DNA of 64,000 nt, taken from contig NZ_CP077062.1 in NCBI RefSeq assembly GCF_019039255.1, positions 4,588,001 to 4,652,000 on the forward strand, read 5' to 3'. Under the pieces are notes generated by a model that was not told where the DNA came from, did not search any database, and worked only from the letters and a program-made list of their open reading frames with translations. The DNA comes from Nocardioides panacis (GTDB taxonomy: Bacteria > Actinomycetota > Actinomycetes > Propionibacteriales > Nocardioidaceae). Positions 41,903 to 52,042 of this stretch are shown piece after piece (position 1 is the stretch's first letter; every line of letters begins with the position of its first letter). The position numbers and the translations under genes are program-made.

Positions 41903-42859
41903 TCAGGCCGCCACCATGCTCTGCCGCCCGACCTCCCACCGGACCTGCCGGGGCAGCCCCTCCTCGATCCTCACGGCGGGCACCCAGCCCAGCATGTCCT
42001 CGGCCAGCCAGCCGGCTCCACCCGTCCGGGCCACGTCGCCGGCAAGGTCGGGCACGTGCGCGACCTTCAGCGGGTGGCCGAGCTCCCGCTCGATGATGGC
42101 GAGCACGGCGTTGATGGTGACGGTCTGGCCACCGGCGACGTTCAGGACCGTGCCCGGCGCGACGCCCCGGGTGCCCGCGGCCACGGTCGCCGCCACCACG
42201 TCCTCCACGAACGTGAAGTCGCGGACCTGGGTCCCGTCGCCGGTCACCGTCAGCTGGCCGCCGGCGAGCCCGGTGCGGATGAACCGCGAGAAGGCCATGT
42301 CCGGACGCTGACGCGGGCCGTAGACGCTGAAGTACCGCAGCGAGACCGTCGGGGTCCCGTAGTTCGCGGCGTACAGGCCGCACAGGTGCTCCGCGGCCAG
42401 CTTGGTCACGCCGTACGGGCTGTACGGCTGCGGCCGGACGCTCTCGTCGCACGGGTAGACGGCCTGGTTGCCGTAGACCGACGAGCTCGACGCGTAGACG
42501 ATCCGGCCGACGGAGGCGTGGCGCGCCGCCTCCAGGAGCGCCTGGGTGGCCGCGACGTTGTGCTCCAGGTAGCGGTGGAAGTCGTGCGCCCACGAGGACG
42601 TGACCCCCGGCTGCCCCGCCAGGTGGTAGACGACGTCGGTGCCGTCGAGCCGCGCCAAGGCCTCGGGCGCCGAGGCGTCCGCCTCCAGGAACTCGAAGTT
42701 GCCGTAGGCCATCGCGGCCGCCAGGTTCGAGCGCTTCTGGGCGACGTCGTAGTAGTCCGTCATCCGGTCGACGCCGAGGACGTCGTGTCCCTGGCGCACC
42801 AGGTGGTCGACGAGGTGGCTGCCGATGAATCCGGCCGCACCCGTCACGAGATACTTCAT
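41903..42859 (-). CDS. NAD-dependent nucleotide-sugar epimerase/dehydratase
   Basis: Extended SDR of 318 residues. The NAD motif is GAAGFIGSHLV, the catalytic triad region is ASSSSVYGNQ and YGVTKLAAEHL (YxxxK), and YFSVYGPRQRPDMAF is the substrate region. It is like GalE or UDP-glucuronate epimerases; the substrate cannot be set from sequence alone. ATG start; GAAGGGG lies about ten bases upstream. It stands apart from the main nucleotide-sugar cluster. The 273 bases to the next gene hold no supported feature. Confidence 0.85.
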   Translation of the reverse strand: MKYLVTGAAGFIGSHLVDHLVRQGHDVLGVDRMTDYYDVAQKRSNLAAAMAYGNFEFLEADASAPEALARLDGTDVVYHLAGQPGVTSSWAHDFHRYLEHNVAATQALLEAARHASVGRIVYASSSSVYGNQAVYPCDESVRPQPYSPYGVTKLAAEHLCGLYAANYGTPTVSLRYFSVYGPRQRPDMAFSRFIRTGLAGGQLTVTGDGTQVRDFTFVEDVVAATVAAGTRGVAPGTVLNVAGGQTVTINAVLAIIERELGHPLKVAHVPDLAGDVARTGGAGWLAEDMLGWVPAVRIEEGLPRQVRWEVGRQSMVAA

Positions 42860-43132
42860 GGTGACGATCCCCTTCGTCAGGTCCCTCGGCAGTGGCGCTG
42901 GGTGCCCCTTCGCAGACGCGCGGGCGTAGTTGCCTGCACCGCTAGTACAGCCCGCCCTCGGCCCCTCCGAACAGAGCAGAAGTCCGGTATGCCGGTGCGG
43001 ACTCAAGTCCCCGGTGAGGAATCGGGCGAACGGTCGATCTCCCGCTGCCCGACGTCCGCGCCAGGGTGCGCTATCCGACCGGTCCTCGCCGCACTTGGCG
43101 GCTGGGCGCGCTTGTCCGTAGGGTCGTTGCTC

Positions 43133-44045
43133 ATGTCCGACCCGAACAGACCCCGTGAGGTGCCCCCCGAGCTCCCGCCGGAGTACGCCGAGGCGTACCG
43201 ACGCGGCTACGAGAGCGCGGTGCAGCAGGCCGGGGGGAGTGAGCTCGACCAGCCGGGGTCCGCGGGTGCGCACCGCGCCGAGCCCGAGCAGCCGCTGTTC
43301 GACGAGGGGTTCTTCGACGAGGACCCGGACCAGGACTCCCGTGTCCCGCGGCAGCGCCCGGCCTGGCTCGTCCCGGCACTGCTCGCCGGCCTGGCGGTCG
43401 TGCTCCTGCTCGGCGCCTACGGCATCGGCCGGGTGGTCTCCGGGAACCTCGCCGGCACCGACGTGAAGCCGGCCGAGCCGGACGGCGTGGTGATCGGTGA
43501 GGACGGCTCGACCGGGGGGAGCGGCTCCGCCCAGCCGTCGAAGAAGCCCGGGGGGCACGCCGTACGCCGGCACCACCGACACGGCCCCGATCGGTGGCGC
43601 CTCGGCCACCTGCCAGTCGGGGAACGGGGTCGACTCGGCGGGCAACCTGGTCAGCTACTCGCCCGGGAACGTCTACGACGAGGACATGACCACCGCCTGG
43701 CGCTGCGACGGCGACGGGACCGGTCAGCAGCTGACCGTCGACCTCGCCGGGAAGACGAAGATCGGCGAGGTCGGGCTGGTCCCCGGCTACGCGAAGACCG
43801 ACGTGCGCAGCGGCACCGACCGCTACGCCGAGAACGACCGGATCACCCGGGTCCGCTGGGTCTTCGACGACGGTACGACGGTCGAGCAGACCTTCGACCC
43901 CGCCCCGTCGAACCGGTCGATGCAGTCGATGCGGATCCCGGTGACGAAGGCCCAGAAGGTCGTCGTCGAGGTGCTGGACTCCGAGCGGGGAGACCGCAAC
44001 ACGATCGCGGTCAGCGAGCTGCGGATCGGTGCGGTCGCCCGCTGA
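43133..44045 (+). pseudogene. Membrane protein with NADase-type glycan-binding/discoidin-like domain, frameshift
   Basis: Restored length about 303 residues. The N-terminal 85 residues are acidic and cytoplasmic, then a membrane helix (PALLAGLAVVLLLGAYGIGRV), a Ser/Gly linker, and a C-terminal discoidin-like domain (SYSPGNVYDEDMTTAWRCDG and GQQLTVDLAGKTKIGEVGLV). A run of six G at 43550-43555, where five would keep the frame, splits it. Both parts read as normal coding sequence, so an extra base from sequencing is likely. Proposed role: surface glycan binding (inference). Confidence 0.7.
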
Positions 44046-44051
44046 GCCGCC

Positions 44052-44483
44052 TCAGGGCTCCGGAGCGTCGAGCACCAGGGTCATCGGGCCGTCGTTGACG
44101 AGGCTGACCTGCATGTCGGCCCCGAACGCGCCGCGGGCGACGGTGGCGCCGAGCCGCTCGAGCTCGGCGCACACCTGCTCGTAGACCGGCTCGGACACCT
44201 CGCCCGGGGCGGCGGCGTTCCAGGTCGGGCGCCGGCCCTTGCGCGCGTCGCCGTACAGCGTGAACTGGCTGACCACCAGGACGGGCGCGGCGACGTCGGA
44301 GGCGGACCGCTCCTCGCGGAGCAGCCGCAGGTCCCAGATCTTGCGGGCCGTCCAACTCACCTGGGCGGGGCCGTCGGTGTGCGTGACGCCGAGCAGGACC
44401 AGCAGCCCCTCGTCGATCGCGCCGACGATCTTCCCGTCCACGGCCACGGACGCCTCAAGGACTCGCTGGATCACGACACGCAT
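44052..44483 (-). CDS. dtd: D-aminoacyl-tRNA deacylase
   Basis: Proofreading enzyme of 143 residues that removes D-amino acids (and glycine from tRNA-Ala) from tRNA. Signature motifs are present: MRVVIQRV start, VVSQFTLYGD and LVNDGPMT, the cross-subunit SQFTL and NxGP(V/F)T motifs. It ends six bases from the convergent upstream gene's stop. Divergent from BKACE. Confidence 0.95.
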   Translation of the reverse strand: MRVVIQRVLEASVAVDGKIVGAIDEGLLVLLGVTHTDGPAQVSWTARKIWDLRLLREERSASDVAAPVLVVSQFTLYGDARKGRRPTWNAAAPGEVSEPVYEQVCAELERLGATVARGAFGADMQVSLVNDGPMTLVLDAPEP

Positions 44484-44533
44484 GAGCAGATCTTCCTGTT
44501 CCGGTTCGACGGGGTCGCGGTGAGTCTGCCAGC

Positions 44534-45382
44534 ATGACCGCCATGACTGTGCCCACCGACCGACTCCTGATCACCGTCGCGCCGACCGGCGCGGAGACGG
44601 CCAAGGACGACGTCCCCCAGCTGCCCACGACGCTCGAGGAGCTCGTCGAGACCGCCCGGCGCTGCGAGGCGGCGGGCGCCGCGATGGTGCACGTGCACAT
44701 CCGCGACGACGCGCACCGGCCGACGCTCGACCTCGGCCGGCTGACCGCGACGGTGGAGGCGCTGCGGGAGGCCACGGACCTCGTCGTGCAGCTGTCCACC
44801 GGCGGCTCCGTGCACGACCCGCTCGAGCGGCGCCTCAAGGTGCTCGACGCGGAGCCGGACGCGTGCAGCCTCACGATGGGCACCACCAACTTCGGCGACG
44901 ACGTCTTCAGCAACCCGTGGCCGTTCATCACCGAGCTCTACCAGCTCTCGCAGGAGCGCGAGGTGGTGCCCGAGTTCGAGCTGTTCGACCTCGGCCACGT
45001 GGCCTCGCTGCGCCGGCTGCTGGCGACGTACGGGCTCCCGTACGGCGGCCGGGTGCACGTCGACCTGGTGATGGGCGTCCCCGGCGGCATGCCCGGCACC
45101 GCCGACGCCCTGGTGGCAGCCGTCGGCGCCCTGCCCGCGGAGGTCACGTCCTGGTCGGCCACCGGCATCGGCCGCTCCACGCTGGCGGTGGCGCTCGCCT
45201 CGCTGTCCAAGGGCGGCCACCTCCGGGTCGGCATGGAGGACGTGCTGACCCTCGCCAAGGGCGTCCCGGTGGAGCACAACGTGCAGCTCGTGGACCGGGT
45301 CGTGGAGCTGGGGCGGCTGGCCCAGCGGGTCCCGATGACCACCAACGAGGCGCGCGAGCTGCTGCAGGTCAGGCCGCGCTAG
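44534..45382 (+). CDS. BKACE-family beta-keto acid cleavage enzyme (DUF849)
   Basis: Protein of 282 residues of the BKACE family, zinc enzymes that cleave a beta-keto acid with acetyl-CoA; the founding member acts on 3-keto-5-aminohexanoate. Seen: VAPTGAETAKDD near the start, AAMVHVHIRDDAHRPTLD with the metal-binding HxH, STGGSVHD, TMGTTNFGDDVF, and HLRVGMEDVL near the end with the conserved Glu. Substrate unknown. Its stop overlaps the convergent DsrE-like gene by four bases (CTAG). Confidence 0.88.
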   Translation: MTAMTVPTDRLLITVAPTGAETAKDDVPQLPTTLEELVETARRCEAAGAAMVHVHIRDDAHRPTLDLGRLTATVEALREATDLVVQLSTGGSVHDPLERRLKVLDAEPDACSLTMGTTNFGDDVFSNPWPFITELYQLSQEREVVPEFELFDLGHVASLRRLLATYGLPYGGRVHVDLVMGVPGGMPGTADALVAAVGALPAEVTSWSATGIGRSTLAVALASLSKGGHLRVGMEDVLTLAKGVPVEHNVQLVDRVVELGRLAQRVPMTTNEARELLQVRPR

Positions 45383-45741
45383 TAGACCAGCGCCTGCGCA
45401 CCGTCGGCCAGCGCCTCCTCGACGAACGCGGCGGCGCCGGCGATGGCGATCCCGGGCAGCACGTCGCCCTGACCGAGGCCGCGACGGGCGGCGCACTGGG
45501 TGCACAGCGTCACCGTGCCGGCGTCCAGGACGATCGCGAGCAGGTCGGAGAGCGGGGTGGCGTGCGGCAGCGAGAACTCCTCCGCGCGCCCCGGCGTCGC
45601 GAACCAGGCGGCCTCGCCGGTGAGCCACAGGCTGACCGCCGCGCCGGAGGCGACCCCGGCCGCGGCCACCGTGAAGGCCTGGTTGCACCGCTCCGGGTCG
45701 GCGTCGCCGACCGTCACCTTCACCACCAGGCTCCGTGTCAT
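45379..45741 (-). CDS. DsrE-family protein
   Basis: Protein of 120 residues with the DsrE/DsrF-like fold used in sulfur relay (TusD-like) and some peroxiredoxin-like proteins. One cysteine pair is present (TLCTQCAARRG), in the region where the active cysteine sits in family members. Context with rhodanese and thioredoxin genes suits sulfur handling, but function is unproven. It shares the promoter region at 45751 with the divergent small membrane-protein gene. Confidence 0.8.
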   Translation of the reverse strand: MTRSLVVKVTVGDADPERCNQAFTVAAAGVASGAAVSLWLTGEAAWFATPGRAEEFSLPHATPLSDLLAIVLDAGTVTLCTQCAARRGLGQGDVLPGIAIAGAAAFVEEALADGAQALVY

Positions 45742-45750
45742 GCCCCGACC

Positions 45751-45758
45751 CTATATAG
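45751..45758. promoter_or_regulatory. Shared palindromic -10 region for divergent genes
   Basis: CTATATAG reads the same on both strands and lies ten bases from each start codon (45741 on minus, 45769 on plus). It may give a TATATA-type -10 box in both directions with very short leaders. Confidence 0.5.
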
Positions 45759-45768
45759 ACTCCCCGGC

Positions 45769-45867
45769 ATGGAAGCCGTCTTCATCTCGCTCATGGCCAT
45801 CGTGGTGCTGCTCACCGGCTACGTCGCCCTCGTGGTGCTCTACAAGCTGTTCAAGACCCAGAGCTGA
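45769..45867 (+). CDS. 32-aa single-span membrane microprotein
   Basis: The complete protein is one transmembrane helix (EAVFISLMAIVVLLTGYVAL and VVLYKLFKTQS): short acidic N-terminus, hydrophobic span and basic tail, so probably N-out/C-in. It ends four bases before the nitrobindin-like start and is presumably co-transcribed. No family known to me. Confidence 0.65.
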   Translation: MEAVFISLMAIVVLLTGYVALVVLYKLFKTQS

Positions 45868-45870
45868 CCC

Positions 45871-46365
45871 GTGCCGTTCGAGCTGCCGGACAACCTGCAC
45901 CCCGACTGCGCCCCGATCGCCTGGCTGCTGGGCACCTGGCGCGGCAACGGGCACGGTGACTACCCGACGATCGACGCGTTCCAGTTCGGCCAGGAGTGCA
46001 TCTTCACCCACGACGGCCGGCCGTTCTTCCACTACATGAGCCGCGCCTGGATCGTGGACGAGCAGGGCGAGAAGGTCCGCGACGCGGCCATCGAGACCGG
46101 GTTCCTGCGGCCCAAGGCGGACGGCACCCTCGAGTGGCTGCTCACCCACAACACCGGGTTCGCCGAGGTCTACCACGGCACCTCCGAGGGCGCGAAGATC
46201 GAGGTGAGCACCGACGCCGTGGTGCGCACCGAGACCGCCAAGGAGTACGTCGGGGGCCACCGGATGTACGGCCTCGTCGAGGGCGACCTGCTCTGGGCCT
46301 ACGACATGGCGGCGATGGGCCAGAAGCTCCAGCCGCACCTGTGGGGACGGCTCGTCCGCCAGTAG
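45871..46365 (+). CDS. Nitrobindin-like heme protein (FABP family)
   Basis: Beta-barrel protein of 164 residues. The family GxWxGxG motif is seen as LLGTWRGNGHGDYPT near residue 25, and a late His in LQPHLWGRL fits the proximal heme ligand of nitrobindins. Mycobacterial Rv0813c, its likely ortholog, binds heme and isomerises peroxynitrite. The GTG start directly follows the microprotein gene, without a clear separate ribosome site. Confidence 0.88.
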   Translation: MPFELPDNLHPDCAPIAWLLGTWRGNGHGDYPTIDAFQFGQECIFTHDGRPFFHYMSRAWIVDEQGEKVRDAAIETGFLRPKADGTLEWLLTHNTGFAEVYHGTSEGAKIEVSTDAVVRTETAKEYVGGHRMYGLVEGDLLWAYDMAAMGQKLQPHLWGRLVRQ

Positions 46366-46409
46366 CGGCGGCCCGGTCCCACCGGGTGTCCCGCCGCCTA
46401 CGCGCTACC

Positions 46410-46415
46410 TACACT
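46410..46415 (+). promoter_or_regulatory. Leaderless promoter -10 of the Fur-family gene
   Basis: TACACT ends seven bases before the ATG at 46423; no ribosome site lies between. Confidence 0.45.
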
Positions 46416-46422
46416 GGGGGCG

Positions 46423-46866
46423 ATGACCCACCACGCGCACGAGCACCCGCCCCCCGCCGGGGACTGGCAGGCCACGCTGCGCTCGAAGGGCTACCGGCTC
46501 ACCCCGCAGCGCGAGCTGGTGCTCCGCGCGGTCGAGCGGCTCGGGCACGCCACCCCGGACGAGATCCTGGGCGCCGTGCGCGAGGAGTCGCAGGCGGTCA
46601 ACGTCTCCACCGTCTACCGGACCCTGGAGCTGCTCGAGGAGCTCGGGCTGGTGCGGCACGCGCACATCTCCGACCGGGCGCCGACCTACCACTCCGCGGC
46701 CGCCCCCGAGCACGTCCACCTGGTGTGCCGGGAGTGCCACGGCATCACCGAGGTGTCGCCGGCCGTCGTGGAGCCGCTGGTCGCGTCCGTGCGGTCGACG
46801 TACGGCTTCGAGACGGACGTCGGCCACCTCACGGTGTTCGGCACCTGCGGGCGCTGCGCCTCCTGA
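46423..46866 (+). CDS. Fur-family metal-responsive repressor
   Basis: Protein of 147 residues. The winged helix (RLTPQRELVLRAVERLGHATPDEI and VNVSTVYRTLELLEELGLV) is followed by the dimerisation domain with two CxxC zinc sites, Cys102/Cys105 (VCRECHG) and Cys142/Cys145 (CGRC), and the HVHLVC metal loop. It may be Zur- or Fur-like; peroxide or iron sensing cannot be told from sequence alone. The His-rich N-terminus (HHAHEH) could add a metal site. Likely leaderless. Confidence 0.88.
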   Translation: MTHHAHEHPPPAGDWQATLRSKGYRLTPQRELVLRAVERLGHATPDEILGAVREESQAVNVSTVYRTLELLEELGLVRHAHISDRAPTYHSAAAPEHVHLVCRECHGITEVSPAVVEPLVASVRSTYGFETDVGHLTVFGTCGRCAS

Positions 46867-46926
46867 GGCGGGAAGGATCGGTGCCCCCCGATGGGTTCAG
46901 CCAGTGTGTCGACGAGAGGTGACGAC

Positions 46927-47892
46927 GTGTCCACGAGTCCCAGCCCCCTGCTCGGTCTGCCCGGAGCGGTGGCCGGCAACGGCGTCGACGCCCCGGTCGC
47001 GGCCCACTACGGGTCCTTCACCGGTGAGCAGCGCACCCTGGAGGCCGGCGACGGCTTCGTCGACCTCTCGCACCGCGAGGTGGTCCGGGTCAGCGGCCCG
47101 GACCGGCTCACCTGGCTGCACTCGCTGACCTCCCAGGCCCTGGACCGGCTGCAGCCGCGGGTGCCGACGGCCACGCTCGTGCTCAGCCCCCAGGGCCACG
47201 TCGAGCACGCGCTGTACGGCGTCGACGACGGCGAGTCCTTCACCGCGCACGTGGAGCCGGGCGAGGCGGCCGCGCTGGTCGCCTGGCTCGACCGGATGCG
47301 GTTCATGATGCGCGTCGAGGTGGCCGACGTGACCGACGAGCTCGCGGTGACGTGGCGGCCGTCGGCCCGGATCGACGCGGCGCCGTACTCCGGCTACGAC
47401 CTGGTCCCGCGCGCCGAGCTCCCGGCGTACGCCGCAGCGGCCGGTCCCGCGGCGGGCACCTGGGCGTTCGAGGCGTTGCGGATCGCGCGCGGGGAGCCCC
47501 GGCTCGGTCTCGACACCGACCACCGGACGATCCCCAACGAGGCCGGCTGGATCGGCACCGCGGTGCACCTCGACAAGGGCTGCTACCGCGGCCAGGAGAC
47601 GGTCGCGCGGGTGCACACGCTGGGCAAGCCGCCGCGTCGGCTGACCCTGCTGCACCTCGACGGCTCCGACAACCGGCTGCCCGCGCGCGGCGCCGACCTG
47701 GTGCTCGGCGAGAAGGTGGTCGGGTTCGTCGGCACCAGCGCCCGGCACCACGAGCTGGGCCCGATCGCGCTCGCACTGGTCAAGCGCAGCGTCCCGGTGG
47801 ACGCGACCCTCGTGGCCGACGGGCTCGCCGCCGGCCAGGAGGTCGTCGTCGACCCCGACGTGGGGCTGCACGTCCGCCCGTCCCTGCGGTGA
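46927..47892 (+). CDS. ygfZ: Folate-binding YgfZ/GcvT-like protein
   Basis: Tetrahydrofolate-binding protein of 321 residues that supports repair or assembly of Fe-S clusters (IBA57/YgfZ). The family motif is DKGCYRGQE near residue 218, and the GcvT-like N-half starts with DLSHREVVRVSGPDRLTWLHS. The GTG start (VSTSPSPL) has AGAGGTGA six bases upstream and is preferred to the upstream ATG. It overlaps the VanZ-like gene by four bases. Confidence 0.92.
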   Translation: MSTSPSPLLGLPGAVAGNGVDAPVAAHYGSFTGEQRTLEAGDGFVDLSHREVVRVSGPDRLTWLHSLTSQALDRLQPRVPTATLVLSPQGHVEHALYGVDDGESFTAHVEPGEAAALVAWLDRMRFMMRVEVADVTDELAVTWRPSARIDAAPYSGYDLVPRAELPAYAAAAGPAAGTWAFEALRIARGEPRLGLDTDHRTIPNEAGWIGTAVHLDKGCYRGQETVARVHTLGKPPRRLTLLHLDGSDNRLPARGADLVLGEKVVGFVGTSARHHELGPIALALVKRSVPVDATLVADGLAAGQEVVVDPDVGLHVRPSLR

Positions 47893-48317
47893 CCCGGAGC
47901 GCCCGGGTCGCCGGGCTGCTCCTGTCGGTCTACCTCGTGCTGCTCCTCGTCGCCCTGCTCGCCCCGGAGTCCGGCCGGCAGACCGAGGCGGTGTACTGGC
48001 TCCAGCACCTGCTGGCCCGGGTCGGCGTCGACGGTCCCCAGGTCACCTACGACCGGCTCGAGGTGGTGGGCAACGCGCTGATCGTCGTACCGGTGGCGCT
48101 GCTGGGCTCGGAGATCCGCCCCGCCTGGAGCTGGCGGGACTGGACGGCGCTGGCCTTCCTCGGGTCCCTCGCCGTCGAGACGGTGCAGGGTCTCCTGCTC
48201 CCCGACCGGCAGGCCGCCTTCAGTGACGTGGTGGCGAACACCGTCGGTGCGCTCGCCGGGGCGCTGCTCTTCCGTCTCCTTCGCCCTATGCTGCGGGCCA
48301 AGGGCTCCGAACGGTAG
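47889..48317 (+). CDS. VanZ-like membrane protein
   Basis: Protein of 142 residues with four predicted helices and the VanZ-family pattern VVGNALIVVPVALLG ... ETVQGLLLPDRQAAFSDVVANTVGALAGALL. Often annotated after teicoplanin-resistance VanZ, but most members have unknown roles. GTG start overlapping ygfZ (GTGA). It runs 22 bases before the HTH regulator. Confidence 0.85.
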   Translation: MTRSARVAGLLLSVYLVLLLVALLAPESGRQTEAVYWLQHLLARVGVDGPQVTYDRLEVVGNALIVVPVALLGSEIRPAWSWRDWTALAFLGSLAVETVQGLLLPDRQAAFSDVVANTVGALAGALLFRLLRPMLRAKGSER

Positions 48318-48339
48318 GACGGGCAAGGGGGCGGGCACG

Positions 48340-49915
48340 GTGACCACGAAGCGACCGGGTCGCACGCAGAAGATCGCCAGCGACCTGACGCCGTTGACCG
48401 CGTCCCAGCCGGACATCGACGCCCGCATCGGCTGGCTGCTGGCGATGTCGCGCCTGCACCACCCGGACGAGTCCTACCAGGACGGCCGCCGGTTCGCCGA
48501 GGCGCTCGGCGACGCCGGGACCCCGGTCAGCCGCAGCCTGCTGAGCCGCTGGGAGTCGGGGGAGATCCCGATCTCCTACGAGGCGATGACCGGCTACGAG
48601 CAGGTGCTCGGCCTGCCGGTCGGGCAGATCTCGTCGATCACCGGCTACATCCGGGCCTCGATCCCGGCCGTCCGGGCGCGGGTGGTCCGTCCCAAGCTCG
48701 ACCCGACGTCCGCGGCGTTCGCCGACCGGCTGGACGACCTGATCGACCTCGCCGAGCACGGCCCGGTCCTGGCCCGTGACTGGCAGGAGCTGGGCTGGCA
48801 CCTCACCGCGGCTCCGATGATCCACCTGCGGCGGGGCACCTGGGAGATCCTCGCCCAGCGGCTCGTCAGCCAGCTGCCGCGCTCCATCAAGGTCTGCTAC
48901 CGGCAGCTCAGCACCGCCGCGATGAACATGGCGGCGGTGCCCCGCGCCCAGGACTTCATGGCGGAGGCGATCGCGCGGTACACCTCGGTCCCGGGCGTCC
49001 AGGTGATCACCAGCCCGGTCGGCCTGCTCGACCGGCTGCCCACCCGGCAGGCGGCCCGCCTGGTGCTGGAGTTCTTCGACCACCCGGAGAACGGCCTCAC
49101 CTACGGCACCGGGATCTGGCTGGCCACCCAGAAGATCGTCCGCGGGGACTTCGACCAGGCCGAGCGCACCCAGCTCGACATGCTGATCCTCAAGGCCTGG
49201 CGCCGCAACCCGCAGCAGGCCAGTGCCGACCTCGCCGAGCTGATCGCCGAGCTGCCCCCCCGGCATGCGGGCCACCCTGGTCCAGGCGGCCGACAAGGCA
49301 GGGCGGCGCAAGCTCGGCTACGTCGTGACGCACGGCGAGGAGATCCTCGCGGCCAAGGCGGAGCAGTTCTCCGCCGAGCTGGCGGCCGGGGCGCGGGCGC
49401 GTGCCCCGCAGGAGCCGGCGTACGACGAGGACCGGATGCTGCCGCGGCTGATCCGCGAGGCGCTGTTCCACCGGGACTCCGAGCGCCGGCACCTCGCGGC
49501 GATGCTGATCGCCTCGTCCCCGTTCGACTCCGGCGTCACCGACGAGCTGCTGGCGCGGCTGGCCGGCCGCGCCTACCCGGACTGGATGCGGGCACGGTTC
49601 GCCACCCTGGTCCGCTACCTCAGCGCGGACACCCACCGGATGCGGATGCTGACGCTCGTCGACGACCCCTCCGACGAGGTCGCCGCGCCGGCCATCCAGG
49701 GACTGGGGCACCTGAGCCTCAACGCGATGTCCGACCTGGCCGTGCGCAACTCCCTCGGTCCGGTCTGGTCGCACCGCGAGCGCGCCAAGATGTACGTCCT
49801 CGGGATGACCGGTTCCCCGGGCCTGCAGGCGATCACCAAGAGCAGGGACGCCGTCGACTGGCAGAAGGCGGCCGCCCGCTGGTGGATCGACCAGGGGCCC
49901 GCGATCCGGGAGTGA
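48340..49915 (+). pseudogene. Large XRE-type HTH regulator, apparent frameshift
   Basis: Restored length about 524 residues. The N-terminus has a helix-turn-helix (VSRSLLSRWESGEIPISYEAMTGYEQVLGL), then a long helical region with HEAT-like repeats. A run of seven C at 49255-49261, where six are needed (Leu-Pro-Pro-Gly-Met), causes the break; the downstream frame continues MRATLVQAADKAGRRKLGYV to 49915. Both halves show strong coding bias. Error in the C-run is likelier than decay. Located just before gmd, it may regulate the surface-sugar genes (inference). GTG start with AAGGGGG upstream. Confidence 0.75.
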
Positions 49916-49961
49916 CCGGATGCCGGGGCGGGGCCTGCGGCCGGGCACGGCGGTCGCGTAG

Positions 49962-51071
<1,110 letters not shown>

Positions 51072-51075
<4 letters not shown>

Positions 51076-52040
51076 GCGAGGGTTTCCGCGCCGGACCGCT
51101 CGACCGGGACGCGACGTTCTACGTGGCGGGCCACCGCGGGCTGGTCGGGTCGGCCATCTGGCGCACCCTCGAGGCCGCGGGCTTCACCGGCCTGGTGGGC
51201 GCGACGTCCGCCGAGCTCGACCTCACGGACCGGGCCGCGGTCTTCGAGCACCTGGCCCGCATCAGGCCGCGCTACCTCGTCCTCGCGGCCGCGAAGGTCG
51301 GCGGGATCATGGCCAACTCGACGTACCCCGTCGACTTCCTGAGCAACAACCTGCAGATCCAGGTCAACGTCATGGACGCCGCCCTGGAGCACGGCGTCGA
51401 GCGTCTGCTGTTCCTGGGCTCGTCCTGCATCTACCCGCAGCTGGCCGCGCAGCCGATCCACGAGGACTCGCTGCTCACCGGCCACCTCGAGCCCACCAAC
51501 GACGCCTACGCGATCGCCAAGATCGCCGGCATCCTGCAGGTCCAGGCGGTGCGTCGCCAGTACGGCCTGCCCTGGATCTCCGCGATGCCGACGAACCTCT
51601 ACGGTCCCGGCGACAACTTCTCCCCGCAGGGCTCCCACCTGCTGCCCGCGCTGGTGCGTCGCTACGACGAGGCGGTCCGCGACGGCCTCGACGAGGTGAC
51701 CAACTGGGGTACCGGTACGCCGCGCCGCGAGCTGATGCACGTCGACGACATGGCCGAGGCGTGCCTGCACCTGCTCGAGAACTACGACGGGCCGCAGCAG
51801 GTCAACGTCGGCACCGGTCGGGACGCGACGATCCGGGAGATCGCCGAGGTGGTCGCCGAGGTCACCGGGTTCCAGGGCCGGACGCTCTGGGACACCACCA
51901 AGCCCGACGGCATGCCGCAGAAGCTGCTCGATGTCAGCAAGCTCGCCGGCGAGGGCTGGACCGCGCGGGTCGGCCTGCGGGACGGCATCGCGGCCACGGT
52001 CGCGTGGTACCGCGAGCACGCCGGCGACCTGCGCGAGTAG
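51072..52040 (+). CDS. fcl: GDP-L-fucose synthase
   Basis: Bifunctional epimerase-reductase of 322 residues that converts the Gmd product to GDP-L-fucose with NADPH. The motif [14 protein letters not shown], the catalytic GSSCIYP and YAIAKIAG (YxxxK), and [11 protein letters not shown] are canonical. The ATG overlaps the gmd stop (ATGA), so the two form a GDP-fucose operon. It ends two bases from the convergent manA stop. Confidence 0.95.
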
Positions 52041-52042
52041 CC

